Source of the DNA: Ophiobolus disseminans
Taxonomy: Eukaryota > Ascomycota > Dothideomycetes > Pleosporales > Phaeosphaeriaceae
Direction of reading: 5' to 3'
DNA: 64,000 nucleotides
Assembly (NCBI GenBank): GCA_010093685.1
Contig: MU006227.1
Location: forward strand, 622,154-686,153
This document shows, piece by piece, positions 1-10,093 of this stretch; within the stretch, counting starts at the first letter, position 1; each line of letters begins with the position of its first letter. Below the pieces are notes generated by a model. The model was not told where the DNA came from. It searched no databases and saw only the letters and a list, made by a program, of their open reading frames with translations. Both the position numbers and the translations under genes were made by a program.

Positions 1-64
1 GCAGGAGGATTCCCTCGGCAACACTTAGGAAGACCCGCATACCCGAAAGAACCCACTTTCCAAA

Positions 65-3000
65 ATGGCGTGGGACCACCTTTCCGTTACCAAGCCGCAC
101 TTGGTGTATGTCATTCTGGGCGGCTTCACCACTCTGTTCATGCTGTGCTCCTCGGTGATCAAGGAGCGCCTATACATTGGAGAAGCTACCGTCGCGACGC
201 TCTGCGGTATCATCTTTGGGCCACACGCCGCGAACCTCATAGATCCATCAACGTGGGGAAATGTCGACTTGATTACCCTGGAATTCTCGCGCATTGTCCT
301 CGTCGTACAATGTTTCGCCGTCGGAGTCGAATTGCCAAGGGCATACATGGAGAAGCACTGGAGATCAGTCACTTTCCTTCTGATACCCGTCATGACGTTC
401 GGCTGGTTGATTACTAGTCTGTTCATCTGGGGTCTTTTCCATACCCATCTCAACTGGTTGGACAGCCTTTGCATCGCCGCCTGTGTTACCGCCACCGATC
501 CTGTCTTGGCTTCCTCTGTTGTTGGAAAGGGAAAATTTGCAAAGCGAGTCCCAAAGCATTTGCGAGACTTGCTCTCCGCCGAGTCGGGCTGCAATGACGG
601 CATGGCTTTTCCATTCGTCTACCTGGCCGTTTACCTGATCCGCTACCGCCCTGATGCCAGCAAGGTTGCATACCACTGGATCTGCTACACTATCCTCTAC
701 GAGTGTTTGTTTGGCGCTATATATGGAGTCGTAATTGGCTATGCTGCTCGCCGCGCTATTCGATGGGCTCACGAAAAGGACATAATCGATCGAGAGAGTT
801 TCCTTGTATTCTACTTTGTCCTGGCCTTGTGGTGTGCTGGAACAGGCTCCCTGCTAGGACTGGACGATCTGTTAGTAGGTTTTGCCTGTGGAGTAGGTTT
901 CTCCAACGACGGATGGTTTCTCGAAAAGACGGAAGAATCACACGTTTCCAACGTTATCGATTTGCTGATTAATTTGGCATTCTTCGTCTACTTTGGTGCT
1001 ATCATTCCATGGGACCAGTTCAACTCACCGGACATCATTGGGCTTACACCTTGGCGACTTGTTGTGCTAGGCTTGCTAGTACTTTTCTTCCGTCGCCTAC
1101 CAATCATGCTTCTACTCAAGCCGGTAATTCCAGACATCAAGACATGGCGCGAAGCATCCTTCGCAGGACATTTTGGGCCAATCGGCGTCGGGGGGTTGTT
1201 CGTCGCAATCCTTGCCAGGGCTGAGCTAGAGACCGAATCCACGACACCACTAGCTGTACTACCAGAGGAAGGATTTGAGCACCTCAACATCATTGAGATG
1301 ATTTGGCCCATTACATGTTTCCTGGTCATCGTTAGTATCATCGTGCACGGCAGTTCGATTGCAGTCTTCACTCTCGGCAAGCGTATCAACACGCTCACTA
1401 TCTCTCTATCATATACCCAGGCAAACGAGGAGGGACCAGGTTGGATGGACCGATTGCCCCGCATACAGTCGCGGTCAAGGACTTCCATGTCTGGTCGCAG
1501 GGCATCCGAATCCTCTTTCGATGAAAAGGCAGAGGGCAACGGTACTGGTGCACTTCCTGCTACAGGTTATGCTGGAAACTTTTTACGGCGTCAGAAAGAG
1601 GAAGAAAATGGGAGTCGGTCCAATTCACGTCGCCCAACGAATCGCAAGAAGTGGGACGCTGGGCGAGGACCTGGTGGGCCCATATCTCAATCCGCCTTTG
1701 GTCCGACAACTAGACGCGGCGACGAGAGAATCGAAAGTATGCCTCCTGGGCAAGATATTGACGCCTTCGAAGACAAAATGGCTGTCTCTAGTGACAGTTC
1801 TTCCAATGGCAAGGAGAAGATGAAGACGCAGCAACCACAGGAAGAGATATTTCAAGAAGGCCATGACACCGTTATAGAAGACGAAGAGGGTAACGTTCTA
1901 GAGGTGATGGATGATAGTGGTCACCATGGCCAAGAACGTGACAGGCACGACCGACAAGAGGCGACTCGATTGATGAGTGAGGAGAATGTTCAGGGTGGCG
2001 TAGCACAGAAGGAACATGGCGGCGAGGCTGAGGAGGCCCCTGGAAAGGTGATGGATGCAATTGAGCATCCCCAGAAGGCATGGCGGAAACGCATGCAGAG
2101 CTTCTCGGGGCGCCATCATCATGGTGACGATCTTACAGAGCCTCCCAAAGCTCCAAAGGCCGAGAAACGTGGTCCTGCTCTTGCCTATCAATTTGGCAAC
2201 ACCATTATTGTCGAAGATGAGGATGGGGAGGTCATCAAAAAGTACGACATTCCGTCTAGCAAGAAGAAGGAGCAACGTCCTGGAGCTCAGCGTGGCCAAA
2301 CTATGGCTGAGGGAACCAGTCGCGCTATCCAAAGCTTGAAAAGGATGGGTACGCACATAGGTGTACCCACACATAGCGAGACTGGACCATCTGGTACCCA
2401 AGCCACGGACGCGAAGAAGAAGAAGCCAACTTCGGAAGAGGACGACGACCGTCTCCGCTTCACTGTCACTGCCGGTGGACGCAGGATGAGTAAGATGGAG
2501 TTCATTACGCAGATGTCTCAGATGGATCCAAAGGCACGAGCGAAGTTCGTACAAAACAGCGACGCGCCTGAGGCTGTCAAAACTGCAGCGCACGAAGATG
2601 CCAAGGAACACAAGGACATTGAACGTCGGGCTGCTGCCTCAAAAGAGAACATTCCGACTGTCATTGGTGAAGAAGGTGAAGCTGAAATCCACAAGATTGA
2701 GTCTCCTGCTGCACATGAGGAGGATCGTGTACGCGGCCCGGGTGGCTTGACGCTGGTCGACAGCAACAACGAGGACATACCTTTCCACTCTGTGCATGAT
2801 AATCTTCAGAGCTACTCCATGGACCAGAGCGGCGAGACAGCGGCACAGCGCCGACGACGCCTCGCTTCTCAGGAACCTGAGCCTGCACCACACGCAACCG
2901 AGGACTCGGACGAGGAAACACCAGCAGAACGTCGTCGTCGCCTGGCCGCCCTTCAGGGCTCATCCTCACCACCAGCAAGCCTTAACCGTCGACAAGTTGC

Positions 3001-3358
3001 TCCGGAAGGCAGCAAATCGGCACCTCAAGCCGAGGAACCAGGCCTCGAAGGCGAAACTGCAGCAGAACGCAAGCGCCGTCTTGGTGCACTTGGAGTTGGC
3101 GACGATTCACCTGAATCTGAATCTGATGCAGAGGAAGAGGCCGGAGATCCCATGGAGACAGGCCGCGGTACACATGCGCGTACAGGGGAACCAGGAAGTT
3201 CAGCTCCTCTTGCTACTAGGACGCCAGGTATCCGTTTCGCAGATCAGCCACGCCCACCGACAAAGGATGAGCGTGCTGCGGGCGATGCACAGGAGAAAGA
3301 GGAAAGAGATGGAGACAAGAAGAAGACCGGGTTGAGCAAGTTGTTTAAGAAGATATAA
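65..3358 (+). CDS. nha1: plasma-membrane Na+/H+ antiporter, Nha1/Sod2 type (CPA1 family)
   Basis: Intronless 1097-residue protein that should exchange Na+ or K+ for H+ at the plasma membrane and support salt tolerance and pH control. The first ~450 residues hold about a dozen hydrophobic segments. Family landmarks are visible: TDPVLAS at residues 144-150 and ESGCND at 173-178, with the conserved N177-D178 pair of the ion-binding core. The remaining ~640 residues are a hydrophilic, charged cytoplasmic tail, typical of fungal Nha1. The tail ends in three related blocks near residues 923, 950 and 996 (pattern ET(A/P)A(E/Q)RRRRLA) and in a basic GLSKLFKKI tail. The start is the first ATG, in the context caaaATGG. 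Only 64 bp of upstream sequence is present. The family call rests on the membrane-domain motifs; the role of the tail blocks is unknown. Confidence 0.95.
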   Translation: MAWDHLSVTKPHLVYVILGGFTTLFMLCSSVIKERLYIGEATVATLCGIIFGPHAANLIDPSTWGNVDLITLEFSRIVLVVQCFAVGVELPRAYMEKHWRSVTFLLIPVMTFGWLITSLFIWGLFHTHLNWLDSLCIAACVTATDPVLASSVVGKGKFAKRVPKHLRDLLSAESGCNDGMAFPFVYLAVYLIRYRPDASKVAYHWICYTILYECLFGAIYGVVIGYAARRAIRWAHEKDIIDRESFLVFYFVLALWCAGTGSLLGLDDLLVGFACGVGFSNDGWFLEKTEESHVSNVIDLLINLAFFVYFGAIIPWDQFNSPDIIGLTPWRLVVLGLLVLFFRRLPIMLLLKPVIPDIKTWREASFAGHFGPIGVGGLFVAILARAELETESTTPLAVLPEEGFEHLNIIEMIWPITCFLVIVSIIVHGSSIAVFTLGKRINTLTISLSYTQANEEGPGWMDRLPRIQSRSRTSMSGRRASESSFDEKAEGNGTGALPATGYAGNFLRRQKEEENGSRSNSRRPTNRKKWDAGRGPGGPISQSAFGPTTRRGDERIESMPPGQDIDAFEDKMAVSSDSSSNGKEKMKTQQPQEEIFQEGHDTVIEDEEGNVLEVMDDSGHHGQERDRHDRQEATRLMSEENVQGGVAQKEHGGEAEEAPGKVMDAIEHPQKAWRKRMQSFSGRHHHGDDLTEPPKAPKAEKRGPALAYQFGNTIIVEDEDGEVIKKYDIPSSKKKEQRPGAQRGQTMAEGTSRAIQSLKRMGTHIGVPTHSETGPSGTQATDAKKKKPTSEEDDDRLRFTVTAGGRRMSKMEFITQMSQMDPKARAKFVQNSDAPEAVKTAAHEDAKEHKDIERRAAASKENIPTVIGEEGEAEIHKIESPAAHEEDRVRGPGGLTLVDSNNEDIPFHSVHDNLQSYSMDQSGETAAQRRRRLASQEPEPAPHATEDSDEETPAERRRRLAALQGSSSPPASLNRRQVAPEGSKSAPQAEEPGLEGETAAERKRRLGALGVGDDSPESESDAEEEAGDPMETGRGTHARTGEPGSSAPLATRTPGIRFADQPRPPTKDERAAGDAQEKEERDGDKKKTGLSKLFKKI

Positions 3359-4124
3359 GCGGATACTTTGAGTCATGTTTCCTATTTACGCTGCGTTGGT
3401 AGCATAGTGCGAAGGGGTTTTGGAGTTTGACGTTGTAATTTTTGGGAGACGGAGCTGTTCGCATTTTAGCGTGCATAGAGGTAGAGCAGCATGGTGGAAG
3501 AGGTACACAAGAACGCGAATTTTGAAATATACTTAAGTTACATAAATACGAGGTATGTTTGACACATCGTCTTCCATCATGTCAGGTCCATCTTACCTTC
3601 TCACCTGCTCGTTGTGCTCTTCTTCACATGCGACCTACCCCTCCCACAAACGCGAATGACCTCATACCCCTCCTCTCCCGCGTCGGCCCGCTTTCTCGTA
3701 TTCCTCTCGTCCACAACCCACAAATCATATGGGCAAGCTGCTCAATGCGGCAGCTGGCTTCTTGGTAAGTCTTGGCGCCAAGACATGCAGCGTGAAAAAT
3801 CTTATCAGATTGATAAGATCATCTGCTCATTGTGCATGCCTAGGGACGACCCGGCCAATCGCTCCACGCTGCGAAGGGCACCCGCACCTATCATGACTAG
3901 GCTCGGACGAAACATGGATCTAATAGTTCAGCGCATGCTGGCTTCTGCGTGGGCGGGTCTGGTCTTGGTGGGACTGTTAGACGACGCCGATGACGGAAGG
4001 GGAGTGGGCGTGGTGTGTGCGGATGGGCTGGAGGAAAGTATATGTGGGCCGTCCTCCCATCTTGTTCATGAGAGTGTATCGACAATCACTCACATTTATA
4101 CTCGTCTCAAAAGAACTAGACAAG
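3359..4124. other. intergenic, no gene seen
   Basis: 3' region of the antiporter and promoter of the O-methyltransferase. Short overlapping frames here show no recognisable protein. A TATA-like cacatttata lies at 4091-4100, about 25-35 bp before the methyltransferase ATG, so it may be part of the transcript or the core promoter. Confidence 0.5.
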
Positions 4125-5560
4125 ATGGGTTCCATACAACAAAAGAAGCATGAGATCGCCACGCTAAACAGTCTGGCGGACCAGATCAAAGAGCTAGCAG
4201 CCAAAATGACAAGAAATATCGAAGCAGCCAATCTTCCACCCATCACATTGGAAGCAGACAGCCCGATCAAGTATGCTAGCTTGCCAGGAGACTTGTTCAT
4301 GACTCGTCAGTTACTGGAAGACGCGCTCAAGGATATGTGGATTCTCAGCCAGGGACCAAGCGAAAGCGTGTTCAACTACGTACACATGGCCATTCCAGAC
4401 GCGTCATGTCTGAACATATTGAACCAATTCGACTTCTGGAACGCGGTGCCGCTCGATGGCGAGGCTAGCTTTGAGCAGATTGCAGACAAAGTACAGTTGC
4501 CGTTGGAAGTCGTATCGCGCGTTTTGGACCACGCAATCACAATGCGCTTCTTCGCCAAGTCCTCTCCAGTTGCTACATCGGTCCGCCACACGTCGCGATC
4601 CGCCGCTCTCGTCAAAGACGCCGGGCTCGTTGCACTCGTGCAAATGGTGCTGGACGAGACGGGTCCGCCTATGCTGGTCTTGCCTGAGGCGTTGAGGCGG
4701 TACAGTCAGGGGAAGAAGGAGATTACAAAGAACATGAAAGAGACGGCGTTCAAGCTGTGTCATTCTGGCGGCGTGTGGGGAGACTTTGAGAATAGCTGGG
4801 ACTTTATTGAAAATGATGGTGTTAAGGAGGGGGAAGTTGGGTTTGAGAAGAAGAGCAAGGGATGGAGGCAGAGGAATTTTGTTAAGTTCATGGCGTATAT
4901 TAAAGATTTGTTTAACACTGAAGACATTGTCTTCAACGCGGTGGATTGGGCTGGCGCAGGAGACGTCACCGTCGTAGATGTAAGTCCCCTTTCATTCCTC
5001 CTCCCCCACCATCCCACACCCCCATTAACACCACAACCCAGCTCGGCGGCTCCGCCGGCCACGACGACGCCGTCCTCGCGCGCAAATTCCCCAACCTCAA
5101 GATCGTAGTCCAAGACCTCCCCGAAGTCGCCCCCGTCTTCGAAGCCGAATTCCCGTCCGACCTCCGCTCCCGCGTCTCCTTCAAAACCCACAACCTCTTC
5201 GACCCCCAGCCCGTTGTCGCAGACATATATATGCTCAAATGGATCCTGCACGACTGGCCCGACGTCGAGTCCGTGGCCATACTGCGCGCCCTCGTCCCCG
5301 CACTCAAGCCCGGTGCGCGCGTCGTGTTTATCGATTACGTGGGCAAGCAGGACCCCAGTGAGGAGGAGCTGCCGCGCAGTATGCAGGGCTTTGGCACGGC
5401 GACGGATTTGCGCATGATGGCGCTGTTTAATGCAAAGGAGCGGCCTGTGAAGGCGTGGGAGGGGATTTTCAAGGAGGCGGATGAGAGGTTTGAGGTTAGG
5501 CGGGTTAATGCCGATCCGTTGAGTTTTATGTGTGTGCTTGAGGCTGTGTGGAGGGGGTGA
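4125..5560 (+). CDS. SAM-dependent O-methyltransferase, fungal secondary-metabolism (plant COMT-like) type
   Basis: Two exons (4125-4979 and 5042-5560) split by a 62-bp intron, gtaagt..cccag, give 457 residues. The ATG at 4125 starts MGSIQQKKHEI. The N-terminal half is the winged-helix dimerisation domain of this family. The SAM-binding motif I, VVDLGGSAG (about residues 283-291), is formed exactly across the intron, which confirms the splice. LHDWPD follows with H355 in the position of the catalytic base, then DLRMMALFNAKER near the C-terminus. The family methylates hydroxyls of polyketides and aromatics (aflatoxin/sterigmatocystin OMT relatives); the substrate here cannot be read from sequence. 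The next gene downstream is a degraded-looking rhodopsin-domain gene, so this could be a leftover of a small metabolite locus. No polyketide synthase is in the window. Confidence 0.9.
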
Positions 5561-6119
5561 GTGGGGGGTGGATGGGGTTGTGGTGTCTTGTTGTACACGA
5601 CAGGCTGGAGAGGGGAACCTTAGCCAAACTTATGGGTTAGAGTATTTTGTATCTTCTTATCCCATGACATCTTGAGCTATCATCGCTAAGTGTGTTATGA
5701 AACTCAAAGAGTTAACGGGCTTGTGAGATGGCTTACCGGGTGATCAATACCCAGCCCCCACCCTCTTTCTTCACACCTTCTTGGCACACAAAGCGTATTT
5801 CATCTCCGACCTAATCTGTCGAGCACACTCAGCACGGGTCCTTCCCGCACTTACCGGCCGCCCAATGTCCTGTGTTTACATCCCTGCTTCTTTTGCGCTC
5901 AGCCCCAATGCTCGTTACACAGCGCCGGAATTCATCTACAATGAGCAGACACGGTATGCAGAAAGCGGACCCGAATGTAAAGATGCAATACTTTGGTCCG
6001 GTGAGTGTCCAAATCGTGACTGGTTTCATACGTCTGAGGGCTGCGCAACATATTTTAATGTCGCCGCGCCGTTCCCAATTTTCTTTAACGTTCCCACTTT
6101 CCAAGAAGACTTTCGATGT
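5561..6119. other. intergenic, no gene seen
   Basis: Spacer between the O-methyltransferase and the rhodopsin-domain gene. An open stretch at 5781-6131 has no family signature and is probably 5' leader or promoter. Confidence 0.4.
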
Positions 6120-7761
6120 CATGGCCGCTAATATGAGTTCGCAGCAGGTATTTGATGCAATTGTGCTGGGTGTTGCTCCTGCTGTGAGTACTCATCTACC
6201 TGCTGCTCGCTCGGTGATTTCCGGTGGCTGAACGAATTTAGGGCGTGATTCCGAACTTTGAGCATCCAACTTGGCACGGTCAGGGCTGTGTCGTTGCATC
6301 GTCTTTTAGTTTGGCTATCATGCTGTTCATGGCTGTTGTACGGATATATGATCGATGTTGCATCATGCAGAGATGGACGTCCGATGACAGTGAGTTATAT
6401 GTCAAGTCGGTTGTGGATTCGGAAGCCTGGTTGACCTGTCCATACAGCTATCTTCGTTGTAAGCTTTGTATGTTTCCCACCATATGGCTGGGATAGACGT
6501 ACTACTGACCTGCTTCTCAGATAGCCGGAGTGTCTATGGTCATCCTTTCAACAGTCGGTGGGCGTCAATCCTCAAAGAAGCGCATAGATATTTTATTCTG
6601 ACTAAGTTGCATGCAGTGGTGACCGGCGGTGCATATGGATATTGTCAGCCTGGCACCTCAGTTCACATGGTACACTGTGGACTGCATCTCCACGTGACTC
6701 TTAGTCACTGGCTTACTCATCATGTTGTGTATATAATCGCTCTATGTAGCTCTCTCAATACAACAACCTTCTTCTCACTTTTGCCCTGTCTCCTACATCC
6801 GACAGATATCAAGCTTGGGAATTGCGCGTTGCAGATATGACAAAGCCTGTATTAATAGTTTGTTGAATCGAGCTCGAAATCGTACGGCAGCTGATCTTTG
6901 TAGCGTGGTCTCGTGGTCCTCTGCATGGTCGGACCCATCTCCTGGCTCGTCAAGCTCTCACTCTTCAGTTTGATATACCACGCCTTCCGCCCGATCGCAT
7001 ACATGCGCCACCTCGTCTACATCGCCGTCACAATAACTGGCATTTACCATCTTGTCTCGGCAGTGGCCATCGCCATCCTCTGCCGGCCTCAAGGCGGTGC
7101 CGATAGTGTGGCTAGTGATGTCTTACGAGGCCTCTGGCGCCCGAAGTGCCGAGGTGTCAAGTCGCCCGTACGGAATCTAACTTTCGTATCGGTTATCTTG
7201 AATGTTGTCGTAGATTTCTACCTTCTGCTGATTCCGTTAAGGCCAGTCTTTAATCTGAGACTGCCTCGAAAACGCAAGACAGGGGTGATGTTGATATTCT
7301 TGAGCGGTACAGTGTAAGTAGAACCAAAACAGGAGGAATAAAACGCGTTGCTGATCTGACATAGAGGTTGCGTAATGAGCATTCTAAACGCGATGTACCG
7401 CAGGCATGGGTTCGAAGATCCATCCCAAGACACGTTCTATTCCTCACTTTCTACTTTTACGGTGATAGTGCTCGAGACTGCGACTGGGGTAAGCGTTCCT
7501 TGCATGTCATCTTGCGCCAAAGTTTTCAGTCGATGGTCGGGTGTCATGTATCCTTTCTTTCACACTCAGCGAGACGGCTACCAAGACGTTTCGCTAAACG
7601 GCAGGGTGCGTATAATCAAAAGAGATCCGGCGAGACCACAGCCTATATTACGCAAGTCAGAACGAAACGACCTGGATACAGTCTCAGTCGATCAGTGGTT
7701 AGCGCAGGCGAAGACCTCCTATGCCAGCCGTGAAGATAAGATAAATCTAGGGTCGAGCTAA
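6120..7761 (+). CDS. rhodopsin-domain integral membrane protein (Fung_rhodopsin type); model uncertain, possibly decayed
   Basis: Pieces of the seven-helix fungal rhodopsin-like domain, found near many metabolite clusters (SC1 cluster protein 4-like), lie in order. Exon 1, from ATG 6120 (MAANMSSQQVFDAIVLG), splices at gtgagtactc to GVIPNFEHPTW, then helix 1 and the family mark WTSDD. A likely 11-bp micro-exon (about 6449-6459) leads to IAGVSMVILSTVG from 6521. A late part starts near 6904 (VVLCMVGPISWLVKLSLFS), splices at 7312/7365 and ends at the TAA at 7759. The middle cannot be made continuous. HMDIVSLAPQFTWYT sits behind an in-frame TGA, and QLIFVAW lies one frame off from the following VVLCMVGP. 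Either there are unusual introns or the gene has frameshifts. Family call fairly sure; integrity doubtful. Confidence 0.55.
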
Positions 7762-8357
7762 ACAAGTTGGTTATGTTAGAGCAAATAGTAAACTTTTTGA
7801 CGACACTCGTCGTTTGAATGGGGGGTTTATTTTGTTCGATAAGCTACAAGGCTGGCCTATATAAACTTCGGGATTGGTTGTGTCTGGCCTGAGATCTTCG
7901 GAGAATAGGTCGTGCACAGTCGATCTAACTCATAACGTTTTTGTCTAGTCGACGTGAGAAGAAGTGAGCCACACAAACTGTGACGTCAACGTACTGACTG
8001 GTGAGAGATGCAGGTGCCACAACATACAGCCTCGGGAAGACGCAGTGCCAGCGCATCGATCCGGCCTTTATGTTGTTCCCTAGAGCGTTATGTCAGGCTA
8101 GAGAGCACGATGTCCCTTAAAGAATGCAAAGGAAGAGAAATCGTGCACAGAGACCACGTTTAATTTAGTTGCCCTTCTAGCTAAATTCTGCATGGTGGCC
8201 TGTCGCTTCTTCTTTGTAACGGTCTAAGCCTTGTCCAGAACTACTCTAGTATGAGTTGGGATAGCTTATGTACGGCGGTCTATATATGTAGCTCACCCCA
8301 CCTCAGATAGCAAATGCAGCGCAGTCCTCCCCTCCACACACCGTCACATTCTTGCAG
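7762..8357. other. intergenic, no gene seen
   Basis: No open frame of note. A missing first exon of the downstream CCCH gene could lie just before 8358, but no convincing ATG plus donor was found. Confidence 0.4.
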
Positions 8358-8846
8358 GGTAGGTGCACTCAAGGCGACACCTGCCGTTTTGAACACCCGA
8401 AAACAACATCAACAACCACCAGGTGGCCAACTCCAATTCCACAGCCTGATCAGAATTCATCGCCTACTATTCGCAACGCCGAAGAGTCATTGATATGCGC
8501 ATTCTTCAGACGCGGAACTTGCAAGTTCGGAGACAGATGCAAGCAGAGCCACGCCTGGGGTAGTCTAGCTTCTCAGCCATTAGCGACTGATACGAGATCG
8601 AACGTGGTTTGCACCTTCTTCTTGCGAAATGCTTGTTCGAAAGGAGCCAGCTGTGTGTTCAGCCATCCCACTGAGGCCTCGTCAGCCTCGTCGGAAAAGG
8701 TTGATGAAGAAGCGGAAGACGTCCATCCAGGAAGGACCTTAGGCGCAGATCCAGCACTAGCAGCGGCCTCCGACCCAGCTACAAGACCCATCGCGGGTGC
8801 TACTTTTACGTTTACTGATGGTGCGGCTATTTCGAAGCTTAGCCTG
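8358..8846 (+). pseudogene. N-terminal CCCH zinc-finger fragment of an NFX1/ZNFX1-like protein, truncated
   Basis: A coding stretch opens right after a splice-acceptor-like attcttgcag. It encodes three CCCH fingers. The first is incomplete (GRCTQGDTCRFEHP, its first Cys would be in a missing exon). The second (CAFFRRGTCKFGDRCKQSH) and third (CTFFLRNACSKGASCVFSH) both fit C-x7-C-x5-C-x3-H. The stretch TFTFTDGAAISKLSL resembles the linker after the finger cluster in fungal ZNFX1-type helicases (from memory, moderate confidence). Homology stops near 8840-8846. From there the frame runs on antisense through a different gene fragment and stops at 8946-8948. The helicase domain is absent. Alternative: a short functional RNA-binding protein. 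The abrupt junction with another truncated gene favours a remnant. Confidence 0.6.
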
Positions 8847-9379
8847 AGTCGACGGGGTTGCTGGAATCGCCGCTCCAGGACAAGACCTTGGGGACTAGTA
8901 TCCCAAGAACCGATCGAGCCTAGATTTTCTATGAGGTTAGCTCAGTGAGCTACGTTTCGTTACCAGGAGCTGCATACAAACTCCATAGTGGCGACTTCTG
9001 AGGCAGTCTTCAAAAACGGCGGTCCAGCGTTAGGATTGGGAATGCGCGCAATGACGACTGCATCGTTGTCTATCACAAGCCGGAACACTTTGTTGAACCA
9101 CCCTTCAGGACGCTTGGTCATGGATACGCATTGCTCAGCGTCCACGCTGTCGATTGCAAACTTCTTCAATTGAGGAACGTCGAACTTTCTATACCGCTCG
9201 AGAAGTCGGGTCTCCTCGTCCCATAGCCAGCAACCGCTGGTGTGCCGACAGAAATCCTCGTGTTCGGGGTTTGAAGTCGTTGACATCGACCTTGAGACGA
9301 CATGAAAGGTCCTGCGCTGTGCAAAATGGCGACGCAACAAGATGTATCCGAGCTCCCAGGGATTTGAAAGATCTCGCAT
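8839..9379 (-). pseudogene. truncated AIM9-like / APH-family phosphotransferase gene (5' part only)
   Basis: ATG at 9379 opens a basic, mitochondrial-looking N-terminus (MRDLSNPWELGYILLRRHFA) followed by the fungal AIM9/APH start: TSGCWLWDEE, VSMTKRPEGWFNKVFRL, VIARIPNPNAGPPF, TASEVATMEF. A 58-bp intron (gtatgc at 8977, ..aatctag ending at 8920) joins EF to ARSVLGILVPKVLSWSGDSSNPVDS, the expected continuation. The protein then stops (GGC TAA, 8839-8841) after about 160 residues, whereas family members run to several hundred residues and carry the catalytic HxD and DxD parts further on. The break coincides with the end of the CCCH fragment on the other strand. Both genes therefore lost their 3' parts at one junction. 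Confidence 0.75.
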
Positions 9380-10093
9380 AACGTGACATGGCCATTTGTG
9401 TGCTCGTGTGAGAGAGTGTTACAAGTACCGCCACATGGTTTGGAAGGTGCTACGGTAGCAAGGCCTCTGCATCCGATTGACCCGATGCTCAGATGAGGTT
9501 AGATCAGCATTTCTGCGCTAACCTTCCAGCCCAGTAACCTTTTATGCCATCAACGTTCCCTCATAAGCGGCCTTGTTTCTTATTGCGCCGAGAAATCCGG
9601 AAAAAAAAGTGCCACTCATGCGTCTCAACGTCCAGGTTCTTCAACGCACCGTAAGCTTCTTCATCAAGCCAACACTTCCGCGAACGAATCTACAGTACTG
9701 GCTCTTGCCTCCAACGATCGACTAACAGCTATTCAAACGCACCCACTTCACCACAATTGTTAGCGCGCTTGTGAGGCGACAAGAATCACGAGAGAATAGC
9801 CCCCTCATCGTGAGATCAGATCAGGCTGGAATAGACCCAGCAGCTGTAGCAGCAGGACCACGTGTATCCGCTTCATCTTAGCTGGGCATTAAGTGTAACG
9901 AACTGGGCTGACCACTGCATGTTCGCGTAAAGGCTTGAGATGGGGCATGGAGATGGCACAACCACGTTTTTCCCTCCGTCCGTCACTAGCTGCGAACGAT
10001 CACCACCACTCACGAAACATCGTCGTCGAAAGTGCACAAATTCCTCACTCAGGTCCGGCGTAACAAAGCGCCACCAAACCCCATATTCACCCC
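9380..10093. other. intergenic, no gene seen
   Basis: Upstream of the broken AIM9-like gene and downstream of the amidohydrolase. No recognisable coding sequence; the 3' end is C-rich (10081-10150). Confidence 0.4.

Noticed and set aside
8352..8948. CCCH frame as a complete gene ending at 8948
   Set aside because: Its last ~35 codons are antisense to the AIM9-like exon 2 and intron, and it has no ATG start.
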